Positions 1 to 10,572 of a DNA stretch of 30,530 nucleotides are shown here, in pieces. How positions within the stretch are numbered: position 1 is the stretch's first letter; every line of letters begins with the position of its first letter. The notes beneath the pieces were generated by a model. That model made no database searches, was not told where the DNA came from, and was given only the letters and a program-made list of their open reading frames with translations. The stretch is from NCBI GenBank assembly GCA_024364805.1, contig CM044497.1, positions 88,807,906 through 88,838,435 on the forward strand. The letters run 5' to 3'. This DNA comes from Euprymna scolopes. Lineage: Eukaryota; Mollusca; Cephalopoda; Sepiida; Sepiolidae. The position numbers and the translations under genes were made by a program.

Positions 1-351
1 ATATCTACCCCCATTACTCGTGATGGGGAAGGTCTCCTAGATTTTCGGCTGCATGGAGACAGGGTAATAGTACTCGTCAAGGATACGGCACTTGACACTC
101 ATCCCAACAGGTGAGGGGCCGGCAACCAGCACAGCACCTGTTGGACTGAGGTACGCCGCCTGGGTAATACCTAGGAGGTCCACCCTCCCAGGCCTTGCTA
201 CTGGGCTTTCCGGTTCATTGCTTACCGCCTGAGGCGCCCCTAACGGGGTTACTCAGGAAATTTTTTCAATTACAGGAGTGCCCCTCCTTTAGGGGAGCCT
301 GCTTGATCCCCACTTTCCGGCCTTGTGCCACATTTTGCCGAGGTGGGCGGC
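1..351 (-). repeat. Dispersed GC-richer repeat (family A), inverted copy, cut by window edge
   Basis: Read on the minus strand, this stretch aligns from end to end with 21157-21540. Shared landmarks are CAAGGCCTGG, GGCG-G-CTCAG, the hairpin arms GTCAAG/CTTGAC (76-96 here) and a small GCCG/CGGC stem (337-351). It is clearly richer in G and C than the flanks. No protein domain is visible in any frame. Because the right-hand locus is a tandem array with a period near 381 bases, this copy may be the last unit of an array that continues left of the window. The family name is unknown to me. A satellite, a SINE-like unit or part of a larger transposon are all possible. Confidence 0.7.
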
Positions 352-1067
<716 letters not shown>

Positions 1068-1129
1068 TTTGTGTGCGATTTTGACTGTCCATGCTTCTCT
1101 TTTTGGGGTCATTCATAATTAGATTCCAA

Positions 1130-2160
1130 AAAGTTCGGTTATAAAATGTCTTAATTTTATTCTTTTTATAAATTTAGTGAAAATGTCGGCTATATTATTT
1201 TCAGACGTCACATAAGTAAGGGTAATAGATTTTCCCTCTTTCATTCCTTATAAAATGATATCTGATATCAATATGCTTCGATCTTTGATGAGTCCTATAA
1301 TTATTTGTTAAGATACTGCTCTTATTATCACAATGAATTACTATGATTTTTTTTTACTTGGATCTGGTTTTAAAATAGATTTTAGAAGGGTGTTCAGAAA
1401 AATTGTCTCCTGCGCGGAATGAGTAAGAGCCGCATATTCTGCTTCATAAGTAGAAAAGGCAACAATTTGTTGCTTTTTAGTTTTCCAAGATATCATAGGT
1501 CCAGTTTTTGACAGTCTAAAAAAATACCCCGCTATACTTTTTCTATCCTGTGTTACCCCAATCTGAATCTGTAAATCCTTCTAAATTTAGAAGATATGTA
1601 GACTTTTTAAATATTAAAGGTTATTCCTTGGTCCCTTTTAGATAACGAAGGATTTGTTTTGCACGATTAAGGTCTTTAATTGTCGGTTTCGATAAGTTTT
1701 GAGATATCTTTGTTACAGTGTAACATATGTCAGGCCTAGTTGCGGTCATCAAGTAGATGAGGCTCCCTACCATTTCCCTGTATATTCGATTATCTATGGA
1801 TTTTGTTTCGGTCCCTATATTTTTATTTCTGTCCATTTCGATGGGAGTTGAACGCGGCTTACAATCTTGCATTCCGAACTTGAGCAGGATTTTTTCAATG
1901 TATCGTGATTTGTTCATAGTTATAGTTTCATTTTTACATGCAAATTATATACCGAGGAAATATGACAGCCGTCCAAGATCCCAGTGTGAAGAAATTATGT
2001 TTTTATCTGTTGGTTTTGCCACTATTTCGTATGTCTTATTTTCAGATAAAGCTTTCAATTCGGATACCATAGCTTGTTTCCATTCTTGTTGATTTTCTGA
2101 AATAATCTCCTCATTAAAACTTCCCAGTGGCTGTTCAACGAATAACAGTAATCCACGACG
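1130..2160 (-). pseudogene. Copia reverse transcriptase and RNase H (fossil)
   Basis: The minus-strand frame at 1917-1621 carries the end of Copia RT: SRYIEKILLKFGMQDC, a proline-containing linker, then ATRPDICYTVTKISQNLSKP and a repeat-like RAKQILRYLKGTKE. The start of RT (WKQAMVSELKAL) is at about 2140-2100. RNase H follows at about 1600-1130 with SWKTKKQQIVAFSTYEAEY-like sequence. These domains copied the element RNA in the ancestral element. The coding capacity is broken. Confidence 0.8.
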
Positions 2161-2174
2161 TAATCTTGTATCTT

Positions 2175-2570
2175 TTAAATTTGTAAGAAGTCTGGCCTTT
2201 TTCGCTCCCTTATTTGGTATCGACGTGTCTGGTTAATTTTTTTGTCAGAAGTTCTACTGTAATTGCCGTCGTTATTAATATTTTCATTGTGATCGATTAA
2301 GATGCTAGGTAATATTTTACGTTTTTCCTCCACTGGATCGCCATTTTTTAAATTTAATGTATCATTGAATTTTACACATCTAAATCTTTTTATAGCATTT
2401 TTGGTTGGAAAGTAGATTAAATATGCCGGACTATTTTTATCGTAACCTACGAACGTACCTTTTTCGCTTTTAGTATATTTTAGGGATATTTTAGCACCGC
2501 CTCTTTTCAAGACTATATCATTTATTTGACTACCGTCGACAAGTTCGACAAAATGACTTTGAGGATTCAA
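2175..2570 (-). pseudogene. Copia protease/integrase piece (fossil)
   Basis: The first part (HFVELVDGSQINDIVLKRG) matches the segment after the Copia protease active site. The second part (KGTFVGYDKNSPAYLIYFP) is the C-terminal integrase signature. These two parts are far apart in an intact Copia polyprotein, so the region is condensed as well as broken. The tail is rich in N, D, R and K, as in the linker that follows Copia integrase. Confidence 0.8.
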
Positions 2571-2709
2571 GTTTGATTCAAAATTAATAAAATCAGATTC
2601 CTTGGTGATAACGTGCGCTGTAGAACTACAGTCTACAAGGAGATTTTTACCGTTTGTGGTATTGTCAAAGTTACATGCGAATAGAAATGTATGTCCTTCC
2701 TCAAAGTTT

Positions 2710-3670
2710 TCAACGTTTTTTTACGGAGTCCATTTTAAAGCGCTTATATCGACATTGGAAACTTTTGTGGTTGGGTCGTCCACAATTATAGCAGATAATT
2801 TTATTCCTTTTTTTGGAAAAATTAATTTTGGAGAAAAAGTTGCGGTGAGGAGTGTTATGTGGTGGTGTCTGCTTTCGAGAAGCATTTTTGAAATGCATAA
2901 TATTGCTGGAGTTATTATTGTCCACGAGCATACGGTTAGTCTCTTCGTAACTGCGCAATGCCACTGTAAATTCGCTGAAATGTATGGGGTTGTCTTTCTG
3001 AGTTATAACAGTTGTAAATGGTTTTACATCGGCTGGAAGTGCCTTGAGAGTCATTGGTATCAACAAGCTATCGCTTATTATTTCACCTTAGAGTTTTAAG
3101 GCATTGGCGGTTGTTCCTGTCCCTTATAACGTGGTCGGTAATTGTTTCATCCTCGTTACGTTTCAGAGACGTCAGTTCTGTATATAGTGATATAATTTTC
3201 GGTTTCCCTTTTGATAAATAATGTTCTCTTAATATGTTCAATGCTTTCCGTCCATCATGCAATGTGTCTCTTATAATCAGAGATAGACTTCTATCGTCTA
3301 AACATTGAATCAGTTCTGCAAAACAGTCACGTTCTTTTCGAGAAATTCGGGGTCGTTTGGATTCTCTGTTGGAGATTGTATGACTTTGTGTAGGTTACGA
3401 ATCCGTAGATATCCCAGAAATTTTACCTGCCACAATCCGAATTTAGATTCCGATCCGTCAAAGAAAAGACAATGGCTGAGCGCATAACATGTTAAGTTTT
3501 GAGATATTGTGTTGAACCAAGATTGCGGCCAAGAATCAAATGCGGTCCGTGGCGTAGCTAACGGCGAATTGATTAAATCCAAAATTCGACAGTTTTTATA
3601 ATAATTTTGAAACGTTTTCATTGGTTGTTTAGCACAGCCGGTTGTTATAAAAATGATTGGCCAATCCATT
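2710..3670 (-). pseudogene. Copia Gag region (fossil)
   Basis: The 5' half shows a Gag N-terminal pattern (FDGSESKFGLWQVKFLGYL) and then a UBN2-type Gag stretch at about 3300-3100. The 3' part (3066-2710) carries the nucleocapsid zinc knuckle CYNCGRPNHKSFQC followed by basic residues. In intact relatives this protein would form the particle and bind the element RNA. Reading is interrupted, so no working protein is expected. It lies upstream of the protease/integrase piece on the same strand, as expected for Copia. Confidence 0.75.
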
Positions 3671-3840
3671 CATCTCATACCCCCATTTGTTGTCAAAAAC
3701 ATATACATAAAGTGCTAAGCCTCAATTAAATGAATTATACATCGATATATCCACCATTTTTTAAATAATTTAAAACAGCCTTTTGTCCCCCAGGGAAGTG
3801 AATTATTTGGTTTTAAAAAGGAGTTATGGCTCTAGCAATA
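3671..3840. other. Junction between Copia and DD37E transposase relics
   Basis: AT-rich sequence with no recognised domain. It may contain the 3' end of the Tc1/mariner element to the right, but I could not pair it with an inverted repeat near 4700-4890. Confidence 0.4.
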
Positions 3841-4690
3841 TCAACTATATGCTCCACAAGGCATCCTTTTAAGTATATTTTTCTTCCCCTCATAAACTCC
3901 TCTTTTTAATATTGACCTGCGATATTTAATGGAGTTAATGTCTGGAGAACACGGCGACCAGGTCATGAGAGTTTCACCAAAGAAGCCCAAAGATTCAAGG
4001 AAGGCTGCAGTCATCCTAACAGAATGGGATGGTGCATTGTCATGCATAAACATAATCTGAAAGCGGCATAAATATGGTAGGTCATAAGTTTTGCACCCTC
4101 TTTTACTCGAATGGTCCAAATAACTTATCCCTAATGATTCCCGTCCAAAACATGATCACTCCCCTTCTACGTTGGCGAGGAACTCTGTAAGAGGTTCGAG
4201 TTCCAAACTTTTGCCTATCCATCCGGACCGTCAAAAGTAGCACAGGTCTAATCTGTAAATAGGACACGCGGAAAATCCATTTTCATGTAATTGTGTTCCA
4301 AGCCATTCGTTTTGTCCTGTGTTGTATGTTCAATGGATACCTGGGTATAGTTTTGATGTGCCTTGCACTTTCATTCAACACATTACATCAGACCTGTCTG
4401 AATTTGAAAGCGATTCCAAATCTTGGAAAAATGGAAGCACTGGTACTGTTTGGGTTTCGGCTGACTTCCCAACGAATTTTCCGAATATCACGATGTGAAC
4501 GGTTTCTCATTGTTCCCTTATCCTTTCTGAATTTAGTTTTGGGGTTGTTCACGAATGAAGCCAAAGTTATTGGATCCCTTTCAAGCTCCATAGCTAAATA
4601 CGTGATGAATAATCCTTCTGCGAGTCCAGCAACAACAATTTTCTTTTCGATAAACGTCAATCGCCCTTTTTTGGCATTTTAAAAGACCTG
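3841..4690 (-). pseudogene. Tc1/mariner transposase, DD37E-type, decayed
   Basis: The reading starts near 4690 with MPKKG and an N-terminal helix-turn-helix region, including NPKTKF and RNRSHRDIRKI. The first catalytic block is VLFTD at about 4250, followed by the family motif FDGPDG. Next come GVIMFW at about 4150, the second block FMHDNAPSH at about 4040, and the third block SPDINSIKY at about 3945. From the Asp of HDNAPSH to the position of the third acidic residue there are 37 residues between, which fits DD37E (TRT-like) elements rather than DD34E Tc1 or DD34D mariner. That third residue is Lys (SIKY for the usual PIEN), a stop follows VLFTD, and several frame changes are needed to read through, so it is dead. 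Terminal inverted repeats were not found. Confidence 0.8.
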
Positions 4691-4889
4691 CAATAAAGTG
4701 ATGGACAGCATACATTACTTGATAATAAGTAAAATGTCATAACTTCCTGAATATTGAAAGGATTTGAATAACATTTGGGGGATAAAACTAACCTTGAAGC
4801 AGCCATTTGATGATACAATTTTCGTTTCTGTATGACGCATATTTAGTGAAATATTGATATTCTACTAATCTGAAATAAAGCGATTGACA

Positions 4890-4894
<5 letters not shown>

Positions 4895-4976
<82 letters not shown>
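4895..4976. repeat. (TA)n microsatellite
   Basis: About 41 uninterrupted TA units. The mariner remnant begins immediately to the right. Confidence 0.97.
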
Positions 4977-4978
<2 letters not shown>

Positions 4979-4984
4979 AGGTGC

Positions 4985-5290
4985 CTTAAATGGAAAAGGA
5001 CCGTCATGTTCCTAAAGTGACAATGAGTGCACAGTTTGAGGTAAGTGATAGAACTCTACACATAATTAATCGCGGGGAACCGAATATGCGGAAGGTTTTC
5101 GCGAAGTTTGTCCCACAGGTTCAGTCAACATCTCCTTCCTTGACACAGACTATTTTCCTAATGTGGCCATTAAGACATTTCCTTGCCCTCCCTATAATTA
5201 AGATCTAGATCCCTTTGACTTTTAATCATTCCATCAGCTCAAGGAAAAACTTAGAGGCTATCGTTCTGAGAACATTCAAGAGACGGAATA
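4985..5290 (+). pseudogene. Mariner transposase remnant (N- and C-terminal parts only)
   Basis: The start reads like the end of the mariner DNA-binding region: HIINRGEPNMRKVFAKFVPQ, matching the conserved MRKV-A-KFVP motif of mariner transposases. From about 5142 another frame reads FPCPPYN, a stop, DLDPFDF, a stop, then QLKEKLRGYRSENIQE. This corresponds to the mariner C-terminal block PPYSPDLAP-DF-LFP-LK--LRG-RF. The catalytic core between the two parts, several hundred bases in a full-length mariner, is missing, so this is an internally deleted and mutated relic. It belongs to mariner proper and is distinct from the DD37E copy just to its left. Confidence 0.7.
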
Positions 5291-6060
5291 ATGTAACCCG
5301 ACGTACGCCCCACGACAGATCGCCGACTCCCAACGTCGTGTACCGTGGATTTTTCGTTCGACTTTTCCTTTATTCCTCTCATGGCTGGATCGTCCCTTCC
5401 CGTTGGCGACTGTCGATGAGAACACACGCGGTTCACAAAATAGAAATATGAACAAAGAAAAGAAAACCACAAACGTCAATGTTCACATATAAATTGACTG
5501 TTGGACGTGTGAGTGTGTGTGTGCCTTCTCCCCGTTCTATTGATGTCACATTCGTCTATCTCTGTTTCCCAGTCAACTCTTAAATTGTCCACATCTCTAT
5601 TTCACAGTCAACTTTATAAATGTTCAACTGTAGTCGTTATCAACTCCCATCCCACGTCAAGGGTATCTTGTTGTCAACTCTGTCCAACTTTCATCAACCA
5701 TCTAGCGCATCTAGATGTCAAATAACTGTCTCCTCTGTCTTCGTCTCTCACGTCGCCCACCCCGCCCTGACAACCGGAAGCTGCCCTTCCCTGTTTTATC
5801 AGTAGAGTTCTATTGTTATTGCTTGCTATTTCCTATCGATTGTAGGATATTTCCGATTTCTTTGTTTATTCTAAGCTATTTCCTCTTCCTTTGTCTGTTT
5901 CCCACCTCTCAGCACTTAGTTGCTCAAATCTACCCCAGTGCCACTTTATCGTATCGCAATAAGCTGTGACGAGGTTCCTTGACATGCCTACATATGCGAA
6001 TTTCCATGGAGCCTTCCAGAAGTTGTTGGAACTGCACAACAAGTACATTGCAGCAGGAGC
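5291..6060. other. Pyrimidine-rich, GC-moderate segment of unknown nature
   Basis: More GC-rich than the surroundings at 5290-5440. At 5555-5710 it contains a cluster of TCAACT hexamers (AGTCAACTCTTAAA, AGTCAACTTTATAA, TTCAACTG, ATCAACTC, GTCAACTC). No reading frame resembles a known protein. It could be a piece of an LTR or the leader of a retroelement, but I see no partner copy and no primer site. Confidence 0.35.
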
Positions 6061-6480
6061 AGATTACTTCCAAGAGGACGAGAGTTTGAACCGAAAAAAA
6101 ACTCAAATACAATAAATAAAAAATAACAAAAAATACTGTAAATTTATTGAATATATATTTTTTCAAGAAAAGTTGCATTTTGTATTTATTAAATTTTATT
6201 GTATTTTGCAATTTTTTTATTCAACAATTTGTTTTTATTTCAAGAAAAGCTGAATGTCTGTTTGGTTCTTAACAGTTAATTGTTAAGTGAAAGTACAGTT
6301 TTTTCAAGAAAACTTACATTTGTTTTAAATTTGCATTAAACGTTTTTACTATCGCCAGATGTTGTTTTTTTTAATAATATGAATGATTTTTATGAAAACT
6401 GGAAATTGTTAGGTGAAAGTAAAGTTTTTATTTTCATGAAAACTTGCAAATTTTCTTCTTTTTTTGTTACAAAATATTTT
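6061..6480. repeat. Degenerate AT-rich tandem repeats
   Basis: The motif TTCAAGAAAA(G/C)TT.CAT recurs at about 6162, 6239, 6303 and, as TTCATGAAAACTTGCA, at 6433. A longer unit beginning GTTAAGTGAAAGTA at 6283 recurs as GTTAGGTGAAAGTA at 6409, a period of about 126 bases. No gene is visible. Confidence 0.5.
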
Positions 6481-7250
6481 GTCTCCACATAAATTCAATT
6501 AGATATGTACTTAGAAGCTAAGGGTTGGTTCCGCATTCTTTCTTGTTTTGCATTTTGGCTTCCTTCCACATTCTATCGACGTGATTGTTTTTGCCCTCGT
6601 CGCAGGTGTTTACAAAATGTGGACTATGAATCATTATATGATGATAGAATACTTTCCCCCAATTTATTTATAGGCCTTCCAAGGGTCAGATTATATTTGG
6701 TTATTATTGGAAGGAGGGTTTCCACGTTTAGAGTTTCGACATTTGAACAGGGCTCGACTTAATCCGGTAATTCTCGGTTGAGCCTAGTCAATGATTGGAG
6801 GAAACTCCCGCAAGAGTTCTATTTTTTGAAAAAAAAACAGGTATCTCTTTTATTTTCAAGTATTTTTTGTTCAAAATTCCTTTTTAAAAAATTGTAAAAT
6901 GTTTTTATTTATATCTGGTTAAATAACATTTTAAAAGTCATCTCGTTTTGCTATAATGCATCTAACGACAAATATAATGCAACCCTTTTTAGACCCGATT
7001 TTTTATTTATGTTTTGACAAACAAAATCTATTTCAGAGTCTATTAGTAATCTTGCATTCCGTGTCGCATCTTTTTTTAAAGAAAGAAGACAAGCTGTAAA
7101 TTTCGATATAACACTGTTTTATGGCTTTGTTTTCATTTATTAACTCATACGCAGATTTTTTTAAAACAGAAACTCTTAAACCGTAGATCATAAACCGGAA
7201 GCGGACGAACGCTTTCAACGCCCAAGCAATACGATTTTAGTATATTACAA
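6481..7250. other. Unassigned AT-rich DNA
   Basis: No recognisable gene. A 258-base open frame at 6505-6762 has mixed composition and no recognised motif, and I regard it as accidental. It is followed by A- and T-rich sequence. Confidence 0.4.
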
Positions 7251-7327
7251 TACACGCACACATACGCGCGTGCGCGCACACACACACACACATATATATA
7301 TACATATATATACACACACATATATAT

Positions 7328-7396
<69 letters not shown>
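7251..7396. repeat. Compound CA/CG/TA microsatellite
   Basis: Starts with alternating purine/pyrimidine CG and CA steps (GCGCGTGCGCGCACACAC) and passes through interspersed ACACAC and TATATA blocks into a pure (TA)n tract. Confidence 0.95.
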
Positions 7397-7400
<4 letters not shown>

Positions 7401-8580
7401 TATAAACGTCTGGTTTGTTTGGCGTAAATAAACTAGAAAACTACAGGCCCGTTTTTCGTCATATTTTGCGATAGTGATTGTATCTAATCCACCTGTGTTT
7501 TTAAATATTTAAAAGTAAAAAATATTACCATATTAAAAAAAATCTACATGGTTTCTTTCCGTTCCGATTTCAGCGGAGTCTAATTAGCGGAAATACTTCC
7601 GCTTTATATTGAATCTGCTTTTATTATTCAGACCGATACAGTGACATTTCATATCGATAAGTATATTATTTATCCTGTTTTTTTTTATAGAAAAAATTGC
7701 ATTATTTTTTTATTTTCCTTCCTGCTTTTTATTTACATATTTTTTTTTTTACCATTATCGGTGTATAATTGACTTATTGTTTTATTATATTTACACACCC
7801 GTGTCGCCGATGTATCGTTGCTCGCTTTTTTTCCTTCCAAATACTTTTACATTCTTTATATCTGTTTTGGAATTATACACGCATCTCACTGTTTACTATT
7901 TTGTTATTTTTTCATTTGTTTTGTTACTTTTCTCTATATTGTACATCTTGTTTTTATTGGGTTTTTGTGGCGTCACTAATAATTTTCAATATGTTTTGGG
8001 TATTTTTGCTTTAATAAAAATAAACGGAATAAATTTGTTGTTTTACTTCCAACTTTTATTTCTCATTCTTTATATCTGTTTTTCTAAAAATCCAGGCACC
8101 TTACTGTTTCCAGTTTCACAAAAATCTTATTTTACATTCCTTATTTTCTTCGCTTAAAAAAATTAAAAAATTTAAAATAAAAAAAATACGCAAAGGAACT
8201 TCCGGTTTATACCGACTTTATTTTGTTAATCATTTTCTTTTTTTATTCGTGCAAAATTGTTTCCGATTTAAGAAAAAAAAACCAAAAAAAAACCCCGTAG
8301 ATATTCTTTCTTTCCGTCGATTATTACATTAACAACTTTTCATCTTACTGTTTAGGACAACATATATTCATTACTTTCTTATTACTTTCTTCGCTTACAC
8401 AGCTAAATTTGCTTTTTTCCATTTTTGATGTTCTTTTGATCTATTAACACAATTATTCTGTTTCCTATTAAAGTTTTCCCCATTTATAGAATGATCCACC
8501 GCAGATCACACATAAGTAGTCTTACCCGCGGTGCCTAATTAAGGTGACGATTAGCTGCCAGTCAAAACCCTGACTTACGA
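7397..8580. other. AT-rich DNA without recognised genes
   Basis: Long T-runs. The 126-codon frame at 7777-8157 is rich in F, L, I and Y because of T-richness, and no family signature is seen. Two copies of the same 12-mer lie in inverted orientation across this stretch, ATAAACCGGAAG at 7190-7201 and its complement at 8199-8210. The match does not extend further. Confidence 0.5.
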
Positions 8581-10250
8581 GCATCAGCAAACGAGTGGAG
8601 CAGAAAAAGAATGATTCAGATACGTACCAATGAAGCAGCAGAGCGACGTGCTTCCAGACTTGAGGAGGCACAATTACTGGTACAACAATCCCGTAATACA
8701 GATCTACTTCCATCTCGACGGAATGAACGTGAGAGGCTGAGACATGTGGAAAGACGTCAACGAGACACTGCAGATCAGCGTCAAACACGACTCCATGCTC
8801 AACAATCCCAGGATTGGGATTGGCTCGCATTCCACTACAGCCCTAATGATCATTATAGTTTGAGTCGCCATATTTACATCGGCTCTATGACTGAAGTGTG
8901 CCCCTATTGCAAGGCTCTGAAATTTAAGGGAGAACTAGAGGATTGTGTTGTGCCAACGGACAAATTAAATTACCTCAACTTGAAGAACCACCAGAACCAT
9001 TAAAAACTGTGCTTGCTAGATATACTGCTGAATCAAAGAATTTTCTATCGAACATCAGGAAATACAACACATGCTTCCAAATGACGTCGTTTGGTGCAGA
9101 AATCATTGCAGCCAAATTCATGCCAAGTTTTAATGTAAAAGGACACATTCACCATAAAGTTGGATCTCTGCTTCCTTTCCCAGACGACCATCGTAAATTC
9201 CTACAAATGTATTTGATCGGTGATAACAATGATGAACCGAATGCACGCTGTTGAATTTCGACTGGCACAAAAAGGTCCATTGTTTCCCAACTGCAAGAGC
9301 TGCTTCATAATAAAAACAACTTATTGCATTTATTCAAAATTGCAATTGAAATGATGCCATCTGATACACACAAGATTTTTATTCCTGCTGACAAAGCTCC
9401 TACTGGAGAACACGTGCGAAGATTCAATACCCCAACTATAGATGAAGTGGCAATTGTTATAGTTGGAGATCGTTTTCAACCTATGCATATTGTCCTTCAT
9501 TGGAGAAATGATCAATTGATAAACATTGTTGAAACTCATCGATGCTACGATGATCTGCAATATCCAATCATTTTCTGGGATGGTGCTGATGGATATCATT
9601 TCAATGTTAACATGATAAATACAGTTAGTGGTGAAGAAACAAATAAAAAATGAAGCGCAATGAAGTATTATTCATACCGATTAATGATTCGGGAAAATGA
9701 AACGAATCACATTCTGAAATGCCGCCAATTGTTCCATAAAACATCGTAGAATTGTATGAAATAATTGAATCTGAACGTAATCAGTCCTAGCTTCGCTCTA
9801 AAGAATATGTTCATTTGCGAGATGCAGTTGAAATTCATGGTAATACAAGCAAGGTTGGAGGACTAAGATTTTGCCATCTTCATATAAGGTAGTCCACGTC
9901 ATATGCATGAGTGCACTCAAAATGCTTTTGCATATATCAGTCAGTATGGCCGCCCTGACCTGTTCGTTACATTCGCATGCAACCCTGCTTGGGATGATAT
10001 ACAACAACTATGACTTCCTGGAAAATCATCAGTGGATAGGCATGATATTACAGCACGTGTTTTCAGACTAAAGCTGAAATCGCTAATAGATTTAATTGTT
10101 AAACATAAAGTATTTGGGTCTTTGTGCTGCTGGATGTATTCGGTGGAATGGCAAAAGAGAGGATTACCACTCTCACCCATACTAATCTGGCTCTATAACA
10201 TGCTGAAATACCTGATGCTGAATTCGATAAGGATTTGCATGAAGTTGTGG
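8581..10250 (+). pseudogene. Helitron Rep/helicase N-terminal part, truncated
   Basis: The frame from 8611 begins with the Arg/Glu-rich Helitron leader (NEAAERRASRLEE) and CPYCKALKFKGE. It continues in another frame from about 8943 with CCANGQIKLPQLEEPPEPL and NIRKYNTCFQMTSFGAE, then HKIFIPADKAPTGEHVRRFN, IVLHWRNDQL and SGEETNKK. From 9888 it reads SPRHMHECTQNAF, QYGRPDLFVTFACNPAWD, DRHDITARVFRLKLKSL and WMYSVEWQKRG, which is the Helitron-like N domain (PF14214 type). The Rep motif that should read HAHIL reads LSPIL (10170-10178 region), so both catalytic histidines are lost. There is a frameshift near 8940, and in-frame stops at 9252, 9651, near 9700 and at the end of the QQL stretch. About 20 residues after the motif are missing, and the helicase domain is absent. 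The copy ends at a (TA)n tract. Confidence 0.92.
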
Positions 10251-10251
10251 C

Positions 10252-10277
10252 ATATATATATATATACGACATTAACA

Positions 10278-10315
<38 letters not shown>

Positions 10316-10327
10316 TGTTAATGTCGT
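10252..10327. repeat. TA tract plus 62-bp perfect palindrome
   Basis: After a short (TA)n run, bases 10266-10327 form a perfect palindrome. The left arm begins ACGACATTAACAAATATTA, the centre is alternating TA, and the right arm is the exact complement ending TAATATTTGTTAATGTCGT. All 31 base pairs match. It could extrude as a cruciform or fold as an RNA hairpin. It marks the break point of the Helitron copy. Confidence 0.9.
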
Positions 10328-10572
10328 TTTTAAAGCGTGCTATTTAATTAAAAGCGTGAGAGAAATTTTCAGCCAGCGGTAAAACACTACTAAATCAGAA
10401 AATTGTTTATAATAGCTATATACGGATTTGTTTACATCTACGGTAGTTTAAAATTTCCGGGTTTATTATTGCACAGTTTATATGCAACTGAAGCTAGATT
10501 TACTATGAGTACATACTGCATATATTATTACTTATTTGTTAAAATATATTTACCTTTATTGTTTATTATTAG
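10328..10572. other. Unassigned AT-rich DNA before the Gypsy LTR
   Basis: No gene or repeat is recognised between the palindrome and the left LTR of the Gypsy element. Confidence 0.5.

Larger units (their letters stand above)
1130..3670 (-). mobile_element. Broken Ty1/Copia LTR retrotransposon (left copy)
   Basis: Coding pieces lie on the minus strand in Copia order: Gag (about 3670-2710), protease/integrase (about 2570-2175), reverse transcriptase (about 2160-1620) and RNase H (about 1600-1130). Evidence includes a CX2CX4HX4C zinc knuckle, a UBN2-like Gag stretch, the integrase signature GYDKNSPAYLIY, the RT signature ATRPDICYTVT and an RNase H region ending in a KHIDIRYHF-like motif. Integrase before RT is the Copia order, not Gypsy. 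No LTR pair was found. The element is broken in many places, probably ten or more, and is an old fossil. It is the same family as the plus-strand copy at about 21660-25660, since the RT signatures match closely. Confidence 0.85.

Noticed and set aside
154-171. GCCGCCTGGGTAATACC resembles the 3' part of 5S rRNA (CCGCCTGGGAATACC)
   Set aside because: The upstream 5S promoter boxes do not align, and the partner copy near 21380 does not keep the resemblance better. Probably chance.
7777-8157. 126-codon hydrophobic frame that looks like a membrane protein
   Set aside because: T-rich DNA gives F, L, I and Y in any frame. A second frame overlaps it with similar composition, and no motif or conserved spacing is seen.
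7190-8210. Inverted 12-mer ATAAACCGGAAG at 7190-7201 and 8199-8210 as possible transposon ends
   Set aside because: The match stops abruptly at 12 bases on both sides, no target duplication is visible and nothing between looks like a transposase.
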